Shown: piece by piece, positions 35,767 through 43,310 of the stretch
How the letters are laid out: every line of letters starts with the position of its first letter
Position numbering within the stretch: the stretch's first letter is position 1
NCBI GenBank assembly: GCA_963712175.1
Contig: CAVQGZ010000013.1
Location: forward strand, 13,795-77,794
Direction: 5' to 3'
Origin: CAVQGZ01 sp963712175
Lineage (GTDB): Bacteria; Actinomycetota; Actinomycetes; Jiangellales; Jiangellaceae
Length of the DNA stretch: 64,000 bases
Position numbers and translations under genes: made by a program
The notes under the pieces: model-generated
The model's input: only the letters and a program-made list of their open reading frames with translations
Database searches by the model: none
What the model was told of the DNA's origin: nothing

Positions 35767-36210
35767 ATGCAGATCCTGTCCCCCGTCGCCGGCCGTGCGA
35801 TGCCCATCACCGAGGTTCCCGACCCGGTCTTCGCTGGTCTCATGGTTGGGCCTGGCGTCGGTATCGACCCGGTCCGTCAGGCGGGCACGGCGGTCGCGCC
35901 GATCTCGGGAACCATCGTCAAGCTGCACCCCCACGCCTACGTGATCTCCGGCGACTCCGGCTCTGTCCTCGTCCACCTCGGGATCGACACCGTGCAGCTC
36001 AAGGGTGAGGGTTTCACGCTGCACGCAGCCGAGGGAGCGACGGTCAATGCCGGCGACGCGGTCGTGTCGTGGGACCCGGCCGCCGTGGAAGCAGGCGGCA
36101 AGTCCCCGGCCGTGCCCGTGGTGGCGCTCGAGGGGTCGGCGGACGCACTCAGCGCTGTCGTGGACTCCGGCGAGGTCGCCGCAGGGGACGTCCTCTTCCT
36201 CTGGGGCTGA
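35767..36210 (+). CDS. PTS EIIA, glucose family (Crr-type)
   Basis: 147-residue EIIA of the glucose superfamily, taking phosphate from HPr and passing it to EIIB. The phosphorylated His is H70 in VLVHLGIDTVQL; its partner lies in LHPHAYVI (H56). The beginning ILSPVAGRAMPITEVPDPVF is diagnostic. AAGGAG lies 6 nt before ATG 35767. Divergent from the EIICBB gene, it completes the PTS and may also regulate carbon use, as Crr does elsewhere (inference). Confidence 0.94.
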   Translation: MQILSPVAGRAMPITEVPDPVFAGLMVGPGVGIDPVRQAGTAVAPISGTIVKLHPHAYVISGDSGSVLVHLGIDTVQLKGEGFTLHAAEGATVNAGDAVVSWDPAAVEAGGKSPAVPVVALEGSADALSAVVDSGEVAAGDVLFLWG

Positions 36211-36222
36211 GCCAGGACTGAC

Positions 36223-37605
36223 CTATGTGCGGGTCGCCGCCACGCCTGCGCGGCGCGCGGCGATCTGAACCGGGTCCCACACCGGTGAGAACGGCGGTGC
36301 GTAGGCCAGGTCGCTCATCTCGAGCCCGAAGGCTGTCATCTGGTTCCAGACCGCCAGGGCGCAGGCGTCGATCCGCTTGGCCGAGCCCGCTCCGGCACCC
36401 ACGATCTGGGCCCCCAGCAGGCGTCCAGTTCCCCGCTCCGCCACGACCTTCACCGTCATCGCGCTCGCTCCCGGCATGTACCCGGTAGTCGTCGTGGACT
36501 CGACCGTGCCCACGGCGACGGAGAAGCCGGCATCGGTCGCCTCCTGCTCACCCACGCCCGTGCGGGCGATCTCGAGGTCGCACACCTTTGTGATGGCCGT
36601 ACCCACCACACCGGGAAAGGCGGCGTAGCCGCCGGCGATGTTCGTGCCGAGGACGCGCCCCTGCTTGTTCGCGTGGGTGCCCAGAGCGATGTGCACCGGC
36701 TCCTGTCGTACGAGGTGAAAGCACTCCACGCAATCACCGGCTGCCCACACACCCTCGTGACCGAGGACCGCTTGGCGTCGATCGACCCGCAGGCCACCGC
36801 TGCGCCCGACCGGGAGGCCGGCCTCACGGGCCAGCAACGTGTTCGGACGCACACCGATGCCGAGCACGACCACGTCCGCGGGCAGTGTCCGCTCCGGTGT
36901 CACGACACCGCTGACCCAGCCGTCGTCGTCGACCTCGAACCCTTGAACCGGGGTCTCGGTGCGCACGACGATCCCCATCCGGTCCATCTCGCTGCGCACC
37001 AGTGAGCCCATGTCGGGGTCGAGCGTGGTCATCGGTTGCGCCGCCATGTCCACCACGCACACCTCAAGCCCGCGTCGGTGCAACGCCTCGGCCACCTCGA
37101 TACCGATGTAGCCGGCGCCGACCACGACCGCCCGCCTCAGCTCCCGTCCGGCCAGCAGGCTGTCCAGCAACGACGCGCCGTCGTCCAGCGTCTGCAGGCC
37201 GTGGATCCCGTCAGCCCACGCCCCTGGAAGGTCGGGCCGAATCGGTGTCGCGCCAGTGGCCAGCACGAGCTGGTCGAAGGGCAGCCGCTGCGTGACGCCG
37301 GTGGCGTTGTCCCGGGTGAGCACCGCTCGCGCACCCAGGTCTACCTGGGTGGCCTCGGTGCCCATACGCAGGTCGATGCCGTTGGCGCGGTGCTGTGCAG
37401 GGGTTCGGGCGACGAGCTGCTGCGGGTCGTCGACGTCACCACCGATCCAGTACGGGATCCCACACGCCGAGTACGACGTCCAGCTGCCTCGTTCGACGAC
37501 GACCACGTCCAGGTCGCGACCCGTCGTCTTCGCTGTTCGAAGGGCTTGCGAGGCGGCGCTCATGCCCGCCGCGTCGGCGCCGATGACCACGATCCGCTCT
37601 GTCAC
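36223..37605 (-). CDS. CoA-disulfide reductase / NADH oxidase-like flavoprotein
   Basis: 460-residue pyridine-nucleotide-disulfide oxidoreductase with a single redox cysteine in SYSACGIPYWIGG instead of a CxxC pair, as in CoA-disulfide reductase and NADH oxidase. FAD site VVIGADAAGMSAASQALR, NAD site VVVGAGYIGIEVAEAL and the second FAD motif GVWAAGDCVE are visible. It probably reduces a low-molecular-weight disulfide or oxygen. GTG 37605 follows TAGCGT at 7 nt, in a divergent promoter whose halves mirror each other. Confidence 0.88.
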   Translation of the reverse strand: MTERIVVIGADAAGMSAASQALRTAKTTGRDLDVVVVERGSWTSYSACGIPYWIGGDVDDPQQLVARTPAQHRANGIDLRMGTEATQVDLGARAVLTRDNATGVTQRLPFDQLVLATGATPIRPDLPGAWADGIHGLQTLDDGASLLDSLLAGRELRRAVVVGAGYIGIEVAEALHRRGLEVCVVDMAAQPMTTLDPDMGSLVRSEMDRMGIVVRTETPVQGFEVDDDGWVSGVVTPERTLPADVVVLGIGVRPNTLLAREAGLPVGRSGGLRVDRRQAVLGHEGVWAAGDCVECFHLVRQEPVHIALGTHANKQGRVLGTNIAGGYAAFPGVVGTAITKVCDLEIARTGVGEQEATDAGFSVAVGTVESTTTTGYMPGASAMTVKVVAERGTGRLLGAQIVGAGAGSAKRIDACALAVWNQMTAFGLEMSDLAYAPPFSPVWDPVQIAARRAGVAATRT

Positions 37606-37643
37606 GCTGCGAACGCTACGGGGACCGGCCTAGCGTTCGTGGC
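37606..37643. promoter_or_regulatory. 38-bp divergent leaderless promoter with mirror-image halves
   Basis: Both genes have TAGCGT then 7 nt then GTG (minus -10 at 37613-37618, plus -10 at 37631-37636). The 18-nt stretches 37601-37618 and 37631-37648 are inverted copies matching at 16 of 18 positions, covering -10 box through start codon on each side. Confidence 0.6.
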
Positions 37644-38423
37644 GTGACCAGTCGACGCGCACCACAGGCATGGCTGACCGACATGGACGGCGTGCTGATC
37701 CATGAAGGAGTGCCGGTTCCGGGGGCCGCGGACTTCGTGGCCCGCATCCGGGAACGTGGGCTGCCCTTCCTCGTGCTCACGAACAACTCGATCTTCACTC
37801 GACGCGACCTCGCCGACAGGCTCTCGAGCATGGGCATTCGCGTGCCCGAGGAGAACCTGTGGACCTCGGCGGTCGCCACAGCCCGGTTTCTCGGCGACCA
37901 GCTTCCGGGAGGCCGCGCGTATGTCATCGGTGAGGCGGGCCTGACCACGGCCATGCACGAGGTGGGCTTCGTGCTCACCGACATGTCGCCGGACTACGTC
38001 GTGCTGGGCGAGACGCGGACGTACTCGTTCGAGGCGATCACGAAGGCGATCCGGCTCATCGACGCCGGCGCCAGGTTCGTGGCGACCAACCCCGACCCGA
38101 CAGGGCCGTCGACGGAAGGTCCCCTGCCGGCCACGGGCTCGGTCGCCGCGCTCATCACGCGTGCGACCGGTCGCAAGGCCTACTTCGTCGGAAAGCCCAA
38201 CCCCGTGATGATGCGAGCCGGGCTCAACCAGATCGGAGCGCATTCGGAGACCTCGGCCATGGTGGGCGACCGCATGGACACCGACATCATCGCCGGCCTC
38301 GAGGCAGGGATGGAGTCGATCCTCGTCTTGACGGGCTCGACCAAGCGGGAGGACATCGACACCTTCCCCTTCCGCCCATCACGGGTTCTCGCCTCGGTCG
38401 CCGAGCTCATCGACGAGGTCTGA
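37644..38423 (+). CDS. HAD-IIA family phosphatase (NagD-like)
   Basis: 259-residue haloacid-dehalogenase-type hydrolase. Motif I is WLTDMDGVLIHEG (nucleophile Asp and general-acid Asp), motif II LTNNS, motif III the Lys of GKPNPVMM, motif IV MVGDRMDTDIIAGLEAGM; the order fits subfamily IIA (NagD / 4-nitrophenylphosphatase-like). These enzymes clear sugar or nucleotide phosphates. GTG start in a divergent leaderless promoter. Substrate unknown. Confidence 0.92.
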   Translation: MTSRRAPQAWLTDMDGVLIHEGVPVPGAADFVARIRERGLPFLVLTNNSIFTRRDLADRLSSMGIRVPEENLWTSAVATARFLGDQLPGGRAYVIGEAGLTTAMHEVGFVLTDMSPDYVVLGETRTYSFEAITKAIRLIDAGARFVATNPDPTGPSTEGPLPATGSVAALITRATGRKAYFVGKPNPVMMRAGLNQIGAHSETSAMVGDRMDTDIIAGLEAGMESILVLTGSTKREDIDTFPFRPSRVLASVAELIDEV

Positions 38424-38442
38424 AGGCCTGACGAGGCGGCTC

Positions 38443-39069
38443 TCACCCCGGGGCCTGATCGAAGACATGGCGGCGCACCCAGGCGTGCATCGCGACCGCC
38501 GCCGCGGCGCCGGCGTTCATCGAGCGGGTCGAGCCGAACTGGGTGATCGACAGCACGGCGGAGCAGGCGTCGACGGCCTGGCCACTGAGCCCAGGGCCCT
38601 CCTGACCGAGAACCAGGACGCACCGGCGGGGTAGGTCGAAGGTCTCCAGAGGCACAGCACCGGCCACGTTGTCGACACCCAGCATCGGGATGCGCGCGTC
38701 GGTGGCCCAGGCAGCCAGCGCCGCGACATCGTCGTGGTGGCGAATGTGCTGGTAGCGGTCGGTCACCATGGCTCCGCGGCGGTTCCATCGTCGCCGACCG
38801 ACGATGTGCACCTCAGCGACCGCGAAGGCGTTCGCGGTTCGCACGACCGAGCCGATGTTGAAGTCGTGGCCGAAGTTCTCGACGGCGACGTGCAGGGGAT
38901 GCCTGGTCCGGTCCAGGTCAGCGACGATCGCCTCGCGTCTCCAGTAGCGGTAGCGGTCCACGACGTTGCGGGAGTCGCCACCGGCCAGCAGGTCGGGGTC
39001 GAAGCGCGGGTCGTGCGGCCAGGGCCCTTCCCACGGGCCAACGCCGGCCCGCTCGCCGCTCTCGCTCAC
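38443..39069 (-). CDS. TrmH/SpoU family RNA 2'-O-methyltransferase
   Basis: 208-residue SPOUT methyltransferase. The three family motifs are NFGHDFNIGSVVRTANAF (motif 1), VLVLGQEGPGLS (motif 2) and TQFGSTRSMNAGAAAAVAMH (motif 3, knot and SAM site). It would methylate a ribose in tRNA or rRNA; the target is not predictable. GTG 39069 is taken because GGAG lies 8 nt upstream; a longer frame from 39105 has no site. Convergent with the HAD gene. Confidence 0.9.
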   Translation of the reverse strand: MSESGERAGVGPWEGPWPHDPRFDPDLLAGGDSRNVVDRYRYWRREAIVADLDRTRHPLHVAVENFGHDFNIGSVVRTANAFAVAEVHIVGRRRWNRRGAMVTDRYQHIRHHDDVAALAAWATDARIPMLGVDNVAGAVPLETFDLPRRCVLVLGQEGPGLSGQAVDACSAVLSITQFGSTRSMNAGAAAAVAMHAWVRRHVFDQAPG

Positions 39070-39164
39070 GATGGCTGCTCCGCTGCCTGCTCTGTGGCCA
39101 CGCACGATCTCAACACACCGCCGTCGTGCGACGCGCCCTGGATCACTGCGGGAGGGCGTCCTCG

Positions 39165-39170
39165 TAGCCT
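39165..39170 (+). promoter_or_regulatory. -10 box, leaderless DUF368 transcript
   Basis: TAGCCT, 6 nt before GTG 39177. Confidence 0.5.
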
Positions 39171-39176
39171 GTCGGT

Positions 39177-40103
39177 GTGCTGGCTGCCGTGGTGAACGTC
39201 GTTCGTGGTGCGCTCATCGGATTCGCCGAAGTCGTGCCCGGCGTCAGCGGAGGCACCATCGCCCTGATCATCGGGCTCTACGAGACGCTCATCCGCTCCG
39301 CCGCGTCGTTCGTCCAAGGCCTGCTGGCTCTGCTTCGCCGACGACCCGAGCAGGCCAAGGTGCTCATCGCCGCGGTGCACTGGCGCGTCGTCGTCCCGGT
39401 CCTGATGGGTATGGGGGCGGCCATCGTCATCGGGGCAGCTCTGCTCGAGCCCCTGGTCGAGGACTACCCCACGGCGACCCGCTCCGTCTTCTTCGGCCTC
39501 GTCGTCGTGGGTATCTCGGTGCCGGCACGCATGGTGGGTCGGTGGGACGCGCGAGCTCTCGCCATCGCGGCCGTGGCTGCGGCCGCGGCCTTCGTGCTCA
39601 CTGGTCTCCCCCCGACCACGGTTGACGACCCCAGCCTGCTGCTGGTTGCAGCCGCCGGTGCGGTCGCCGTCTGCGCGCTCGTGCTGCCGGGTGTGTCCGG
39701 GTCGTTCCTGCTGCTCAGCGTCGGGCTCTACGAGCCAACGATCATGGCCGTGAACGATCGCGACCTCGCCTACCTCTCCGCGTTCGCCCTCGGAGCCGCG
39801 ATCGGACTCGCCTCCTTCGTGCTGCTGCTGCAGTGGTTGCTGAGCCACCGCCCCCGAATCACGCTCGTCGTGCTCACGGGGCTGATGGCCGGCTCGCTCC
39901 GCGCGCTCTGGCCGTGGCAGGACGACGACCGCACGCTGCTGGCTCCGCAGGGGGATCTGCTCGCAGCCATCGGTCTGGCCCTGGCCGGCGCGGGCATCAT
40001 TCTCGCGCTCATCTGGGCCGAGCGGCGTCTCTCAGCAGCGCTGCCGGACGTCGAGATCGACGAGGCGGCCGCTCATTCGAGCCCGAGGTCAGCCAGCGAG
40101 TAG
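39177..40103 (+). CDS. popT: DUF368 (PopT-type) undecaprenyl-phosphate transporter
   Basis: 308-residue polytopic membrane protein of the DUF368 family, shown in other bacteria (PopT) to return undecaprenyl phosphate across the membrane for reuse in wall synthesis. Two related halves carry the family signature: GFAEVVPGVSGGTIALIIGL near the start and LVLPGVSGSFLLLSVGLYE in the middle. About eight helices. Its last 31 nt overlap the 3' end of pyrE on the other strand. The role is inferred from family work. Confidence 0.85.
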   Translation: MLAAVVNVVRGALIGFAEVVPGVSGGTIALIIGLYETLIRSAASFVQGLLALLRRRPEQAKVLIAAVHWRVVVPVLMGMGAAIVIGAALLEPLVEDYPTATRSVFFGLVVVGISVPARMVGRWDARALAIAAVAAAAAFVLTGLPPTTVDDPSLLLVAAAGAVAVCALVLPGVSGSFLLLSVGLYEPTIMAVNDRDLAYLSAFALGAAIGLASFVLLLQWLLSHRPRITLVVLTGLMAGSLRALWPWQDDDRTLLAPQGDLLAAIGLALAGAGIILALIWAERRLSAALPDVEIDEAAAHSSPRSASE

Positions 40104-40627
40104 GCGCTCAGGTAGTCGAGGCCGGCCGCACGAACAGCCTCGCCAGCACCTCGGTCGACCATGACGGCCACCGCAGTGACCTCGGCCCCTGCCTCGCGCA
40201 GGGCCTGGACGGCAGTCAGGACGCTGCCACCGGTGGTCGAGGTGTCCTCGACCGCGATGACGGGCCGGCCCGCAACGTCCGGGCCCTCGATGCGCCGCTG
40301 CAGCCCGTGTTCCTTGCCCTCTTTCCTCACGACGAACGCGTCGAGCCGGCGGCCCTGTGCCGACGCCGCATGCATCATGGCCGTCGCGACGGGATCTGCG
40401 CCCAGGGTGAGCCCGCCGACAGCACTCGCGGCATAGCCCGACACCACGTCGAGCATCACCGACCCGACCAGGGGAGCTGCCTCACCGTCGAGCGTCACCC
40501 GGCGCAGGTCGACGTAGTAGTCCGCCTCCAGGCCTGAGGACAGCACGACGCGACCGGGTACGACTGCCTTGTCGACGATCTGCTCGCGCAACCGGTACCA
40601 CTCGATCGCCTTGGGCTGCTCGCTCAT
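40073..40627 (-). CDS. pyrE: orotate phosphoribosyltransferase
   Basis: 184-residue enzyme adding PRPP to orotate to give OMP in pyrimidine synthesis. The PRPP loop is VIAVEDTSTTGGSVLTAVQAL; FVVRKEGKEHGLQRRIEG supplies catalytic lysines. ATG 40627 forms ATGA with the stop of the SDR gene upstream and has GAGGGGA before it. The longer frame up to 40960 is a shadow of the SDR gene. Confidence 0.95.
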   Translation of the reverse strand: MSEQPKAIEWYRLREQIVDKAVVPGRVVLSSGLEADYYVDLRRVTLDGEAAPLVGSVMLDVVSGYAASAVGGLTLGADPVATAMMHAASAQGRRLDAFVVRKEGKEHGLQRRIEGPDVAGRPVIAVEDTSTTGGSVLTAVQALREAGAEVTAVAVMVDRGAGEAVRAAGLDYLSAYSLADLGLE

Positions 40628-41382
40628 CGCGTTCCCCTCGTTCGAATCCGATGGATCGTCTCGTACGGAGCATTGCGTGCCAGCCCCGCCACAGCCTTGT
40701 ACCGAGCGCTCGGCACGTGGACCACTCGCCCCTTCTCCCACGCCCGCAGCGTCCGCGCGACCACGTCGTCGGCATCGAGCCATGCCGCTGACGGGAACGC
40801 GTCGGCGTTGATCCCCGCACGCTCGTGGAACTCCGTGCGCACGTAGCCGGGCGCCAACGCCATGACGCGAACCCCAGTCGGGGCCACCTGCCGGGCAACG
40901 GCCTGGCTGAACGTGGTCACCCACGCCTTGTGGGCGCTGTACGTGCCCAGCGGCATCCACCCCGCGATCGAGGCAACGTTGATGACACCGCCCGAGCGAC
41001 GAGCGGTCATCGGTCCGAGTGCGGCATGGGTCAGTACCAGGGTGGCGCGCACGTGCAGGTCGAGCATCGATTCCTCGTCGGCCAGGTCGTTGGCCAGGAA
41101 GGGCTTGCGCAAGGCGTTCCCAGCGTTGTTGACCAGCAGGTCCACGGGGTGGTCGGCATGGCTCAGGCGGTCAGCCACGCGCTGCAGCTGCCCCCGGTCG
41201 GTCAGGTCGGCGGGCAGGACCTCGACCTGGCATCCGAACCGGTGGACGAGGTCGGCAGCCAGGGCGTCGAGCCGCTCACGGTCACGGGCCACCACGACGA
41301 CGTCATAGCCGGTGGCGGCGAGCCGGGTCGCGAACGAACGTCCCAGGCCGGCGCTGGCACCTGTCACCACAGCGGTAGGCAC
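40624..41382 (-). CDS. short-chain dehydrogenase/reductase
   Basis: 252-residue NAD(P)-dependent SDR. Cofactor motif VVTGASAGLGRSFA, structural motif NNAG, catalytic Ser in INVASIAGW and the YxxxK of YSAHKAW. The end YKAVAGLARNAPYETIHRIR is like keto-reductases annotated as fatty-acid or sterol SDRs. Translationally coupled to pyrE (ATGA), although no biochemical link is evident. GTG 41382 follows TACAGT at 8 nt. Confidence 0.9.
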   Translation of the reverse strand: MPTAVVTGASAGLGRSFATRLAATGYDVVVVARDRERLDALAADLVHRFGCQVEVLPADLTDRGQLQRVADRLSHADHPVDLLVNNAGNALRKPFLANDLADEESMLDLHVRATLVLTHAALGPMTARRSGGVINVASIAGWMPLGTYSAHKAWVTTFSQAVARQVAPTGVRVMALAPGYVRTEFHERAGINADAFPSAAWLDADDVVARTLRAWEKGRVVHVPSARYKAVAGLARNAPYETIHRIRTRGTR

Positions 41383-41418
41383 GGCTCGACACTGTAGGCG
41401 GCGCTAGCGTGGGGTGAC
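41383..41418. promoter_or_regulatory. 36-bp divergent leaderless promoter region
   Basis: Minus -10 TACAGT (41391-41396) serves the SDR gene and plus -10 TAGCGT (41405-41410) serves the aminotransferase; each is 8 nt from its start codon. Confidence 0.5.
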
Positions 41419-42642
41419 GTGACCCCTGGCTCCGCACCTCGGCCTTCGCTCGCCCCCGCCTCACGTATCGCTGGTCTGGGCGAGACGATCTTCGCGGAGA
41501 TGTCGGCCCTCGCCGTCTCGACCGGGTCGGTGAATCTCGGGCAGGGCTTCCCCGATTCCGACGGGCCTCCCGCGCTGCTCCAGGCTGCTCAGCAGGCGAT
41601 CGCCGACGGACACAACCAGTACCCGCCTGGGCTCGGGATCCCCGAGCTGCGGGGCGCGATCGCCCAGCACCAGCAGCGGCACTACGGCGTGACCCTGGAC
41701 CCCGACACCGACGTGCTCGTCACGACCGGTGCGACGGAGGCCCTGACCGCAGCACTGCTCGCCTTCGTCGAACCCGGCGACGACGTGGTGGCGCTCGAGC
41801 CGTTCTTCGACTCCTACCCGGCCGCGGTCCAGCTGGCAGGAGGACGGCTTCGAGGGGTTGTCCTCGAGCCTCCCGACTTCGGTCTGGACGTGGAGCGCCT
41901 GCGGGCGGCGGTGACCGATCGCACCCGTGTGCTGGTGCTCAACAGCCCGCACAACCCGACCGGCGCCGTGCTCTCGCGTGACGAGCTGACCGCGGTGGCT
42001 GCAGTCGCGACCGAGCGCGACCTGCTGGTCATCGCCGACGAGGTGTACGAGCACCTCACATACGACGGCGTCGAGCACGTCCCGATCAGCTCGCTGCCCG
42101 GCATGCGCGAGCGAACGATCACCGCCAGCTCAGCCGGCAAGACCTTCTCGGTCACAGGGTGGAAGATCGGCTGGCTCACCGGTCCGGAGGCGCTCGTGCG
42201 GGCTGTTCGAGCAGTCAAGCAGTACCTCTCCTACGTGTCCGGCGCACCGTTCCAGCCCGCCGTCGCCCAGGCGCTCACGACCCAGGACGCCTGGGTAGCC
42301 GACCTGCGCGCATCGCTGCAGCACCGTCGGGACCTCCTGGTCGGTGGACTCCGAGAACTCGGTCTGGAGACGTACACGCCCGCGGGGACCTACTTCGCGA
42401 TCTCCGATGTACGTTCGTGGGGCTACGCGGACGCAGCACGGCTCGCTCGCGAGCTGCCGGCCAGGGCCGGTGTGGTGACGATCCCGTGCTCGGCCTTCTA
42501 CGACCGTCACCGCCCGGCTGAGGACACGACGGGGAGGTCTCTGGTTCGATGGACGTTCAGCAAGGCGGAACCGACGCTGACCCAGGCGCTGCGGCGACTG
42601 GCGGCGGCGAGCAGCGAGGTCAGGGCAGCCGCGTCTGGCTGA
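41419..42642 (+). CDS. class I aminotransferase (DapC / kynurenine-aminotransferase type)
   Basis: 407-residue PLP aminotransferase. The N-terminal NLGQGFPDSDGPPALLQAAQ is typical of the group holding N-succinyldiaminopimelate aminotransferase (DapC) and kynurenine/methionine aminotransferases. LNSPHNPTGAVLSRDEL, IADEVYEHLTYDG and the PLP lysine in SSAGKTFSVTGWKIGW follow. A role in lysine/peptidoglycan precursor synthesis is possible but not proven. Its last 94 nt overlap the next gene in another frame. Confidence 0.87.
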   Translation: MTPGSAPRPSLAPASRIAGLGETIFAEMSALAVSTGSVNLGQGFPDSDGPPALLQAAQQAIADGHNQYPPGLGIPELRGAIAQHQQRHYGVTLDPDTDVLVTTGATEALTAALLAFVEPGDDVVALEPFFDSYPAAVQLAGGRLRGVVLEPPDFGLDVERLRAAVTDRTRVLVLNSPHNPTGAVLSRDELTAVAAVATERDLLVIADEVYEHLTYDGVEHVPISSLPGMRERTITASSAGKTFSVTGWKIGWLTGPEALVRAVRAVKQYLSYVSGAPFQPAVAQALTTQDAWVADLRASLQHRRDLLVGGLRELGLETYTPAGTYFAISDVRSWGYADAARLARELPARAGVVTIPCSAFYDRHRPAEDTTGRSLVRWTFSKAEPTLTQALRRLAAASSEVRAAASG

Positions 42643-43262
42643 TCGTCGCCATCGGGGTCGCGCTTGTCGCGACGCTGGTCCTGGTCGTCATCATGCTGAG
42701 CAGCGACGCCGGCGGCCCTGCTGCGGAACCGACGCCCACGGTCACGACTGCGCCCACCCCGAGCACCGCGCCGACCCCCACCCCGACGCCCACGCCGAGC
42801 GAGACCGCGACCCCCTCACCGCTGCCTGGGGCGAGCCTCGGACCGTTCACCGGGGGTAGCCAACCGGGCGTCGAGGGCACGTGGATCGCTGACGTCCGAG
42901 CGGCCGGTCAGGACGGCTTCGACAGAGTCGTCGTCGAGTTCACCGGGGTCGTGCCCACCTACCGGGTGGACTACGCCGACCCACCATTCGTCGCTGTGAA
43001 CGACGAGACGGTCGAGGTCGCCGGGACGGCCTTCCTCCGCGTTCGCATGGACGGCACATCCACCTTCAACCTGGACGACGGGGTCCCCGTCTACGACGGC
43101 CCCAAGCGCGTGGTGAGCGACACCACGGTGGTCACCGAGGTCGTCGACGTCGAGGACTTCGAGGGTGTCGTCGTGTGGGTGATCGGTCTGGACGCGACGT
43201 CCCCAGCGCGCGTGTCGACCCTGCAGGACCCCGGCCGACTCGTCATCGACGTCGAGCACTGA
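42549..43262 (+). CDS. AMIN-like domain protein with one membrane helix
   Basis: 237 residues: a short Gly-rich cytoplasmic part, one membrane helix (about 29-50, VWLIVAIGVALVATLVLVVI), a Pro-Thr linker of about 40 residues, and a ~125-residue extracytoplasmic domain starting VEGTWIADVRAAGQDGFDRV and ending DPGRLVIDVEH, as in the actinobacterial AMIN-like domain. It may act at the wall (family inference). ATG 42549 has GGGGAGG 11 nt upstream and lies 94 nt inside the aminotransferase gene; no later start keeps the membrane helix. Confidence 0.8.
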   Translation: MDVQQGGTDADPGAAATGGGEQRGQGSRVWLIVAIGVALVATLVLVVIMLSSDAGGPAAEPTPTVTTAPTPSTAPTPTPTPTPSETATPSPLPGASLGPFTGGSQPGVEGTWIADVRAAGQDGFDRVVVEFTGVVPTYRVDYADPPFVAVNDETVEVAGTAFLRVRMDGTSTFNLDDGVPVYDGPKRVVSDTTVVTEVVDVEDFEGVVVWVIGLDATSPARVSTLQDPGRLVIDVEH

Positions 43263-43309
43263 CGGGCAGTCTCGCGGCGCCGCGCGGCGCGGATCTGATG
43301 ATCTGCCCG
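43263..43309. terminator. bidirectional terminator-like hairpin between AMIN-like gene and clpB
   Basis: Arms CGGGCAG (43263-43269) and CTGCCCG (43303-43309) enclose a second GC-rich palindrome, GCGGCGCCGC (43274-43283). It fills the 48-bp gap between two converging genes. Confidence 0.6.
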
Positions 43310-43310
43310 G

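Noticed and set aside
42780..42830. Repeat tract coding for alternating Pro-Thr
   Set aside because: An ordinary low-complexity linker in the AMIN-like protein, not a DNA repeat array.
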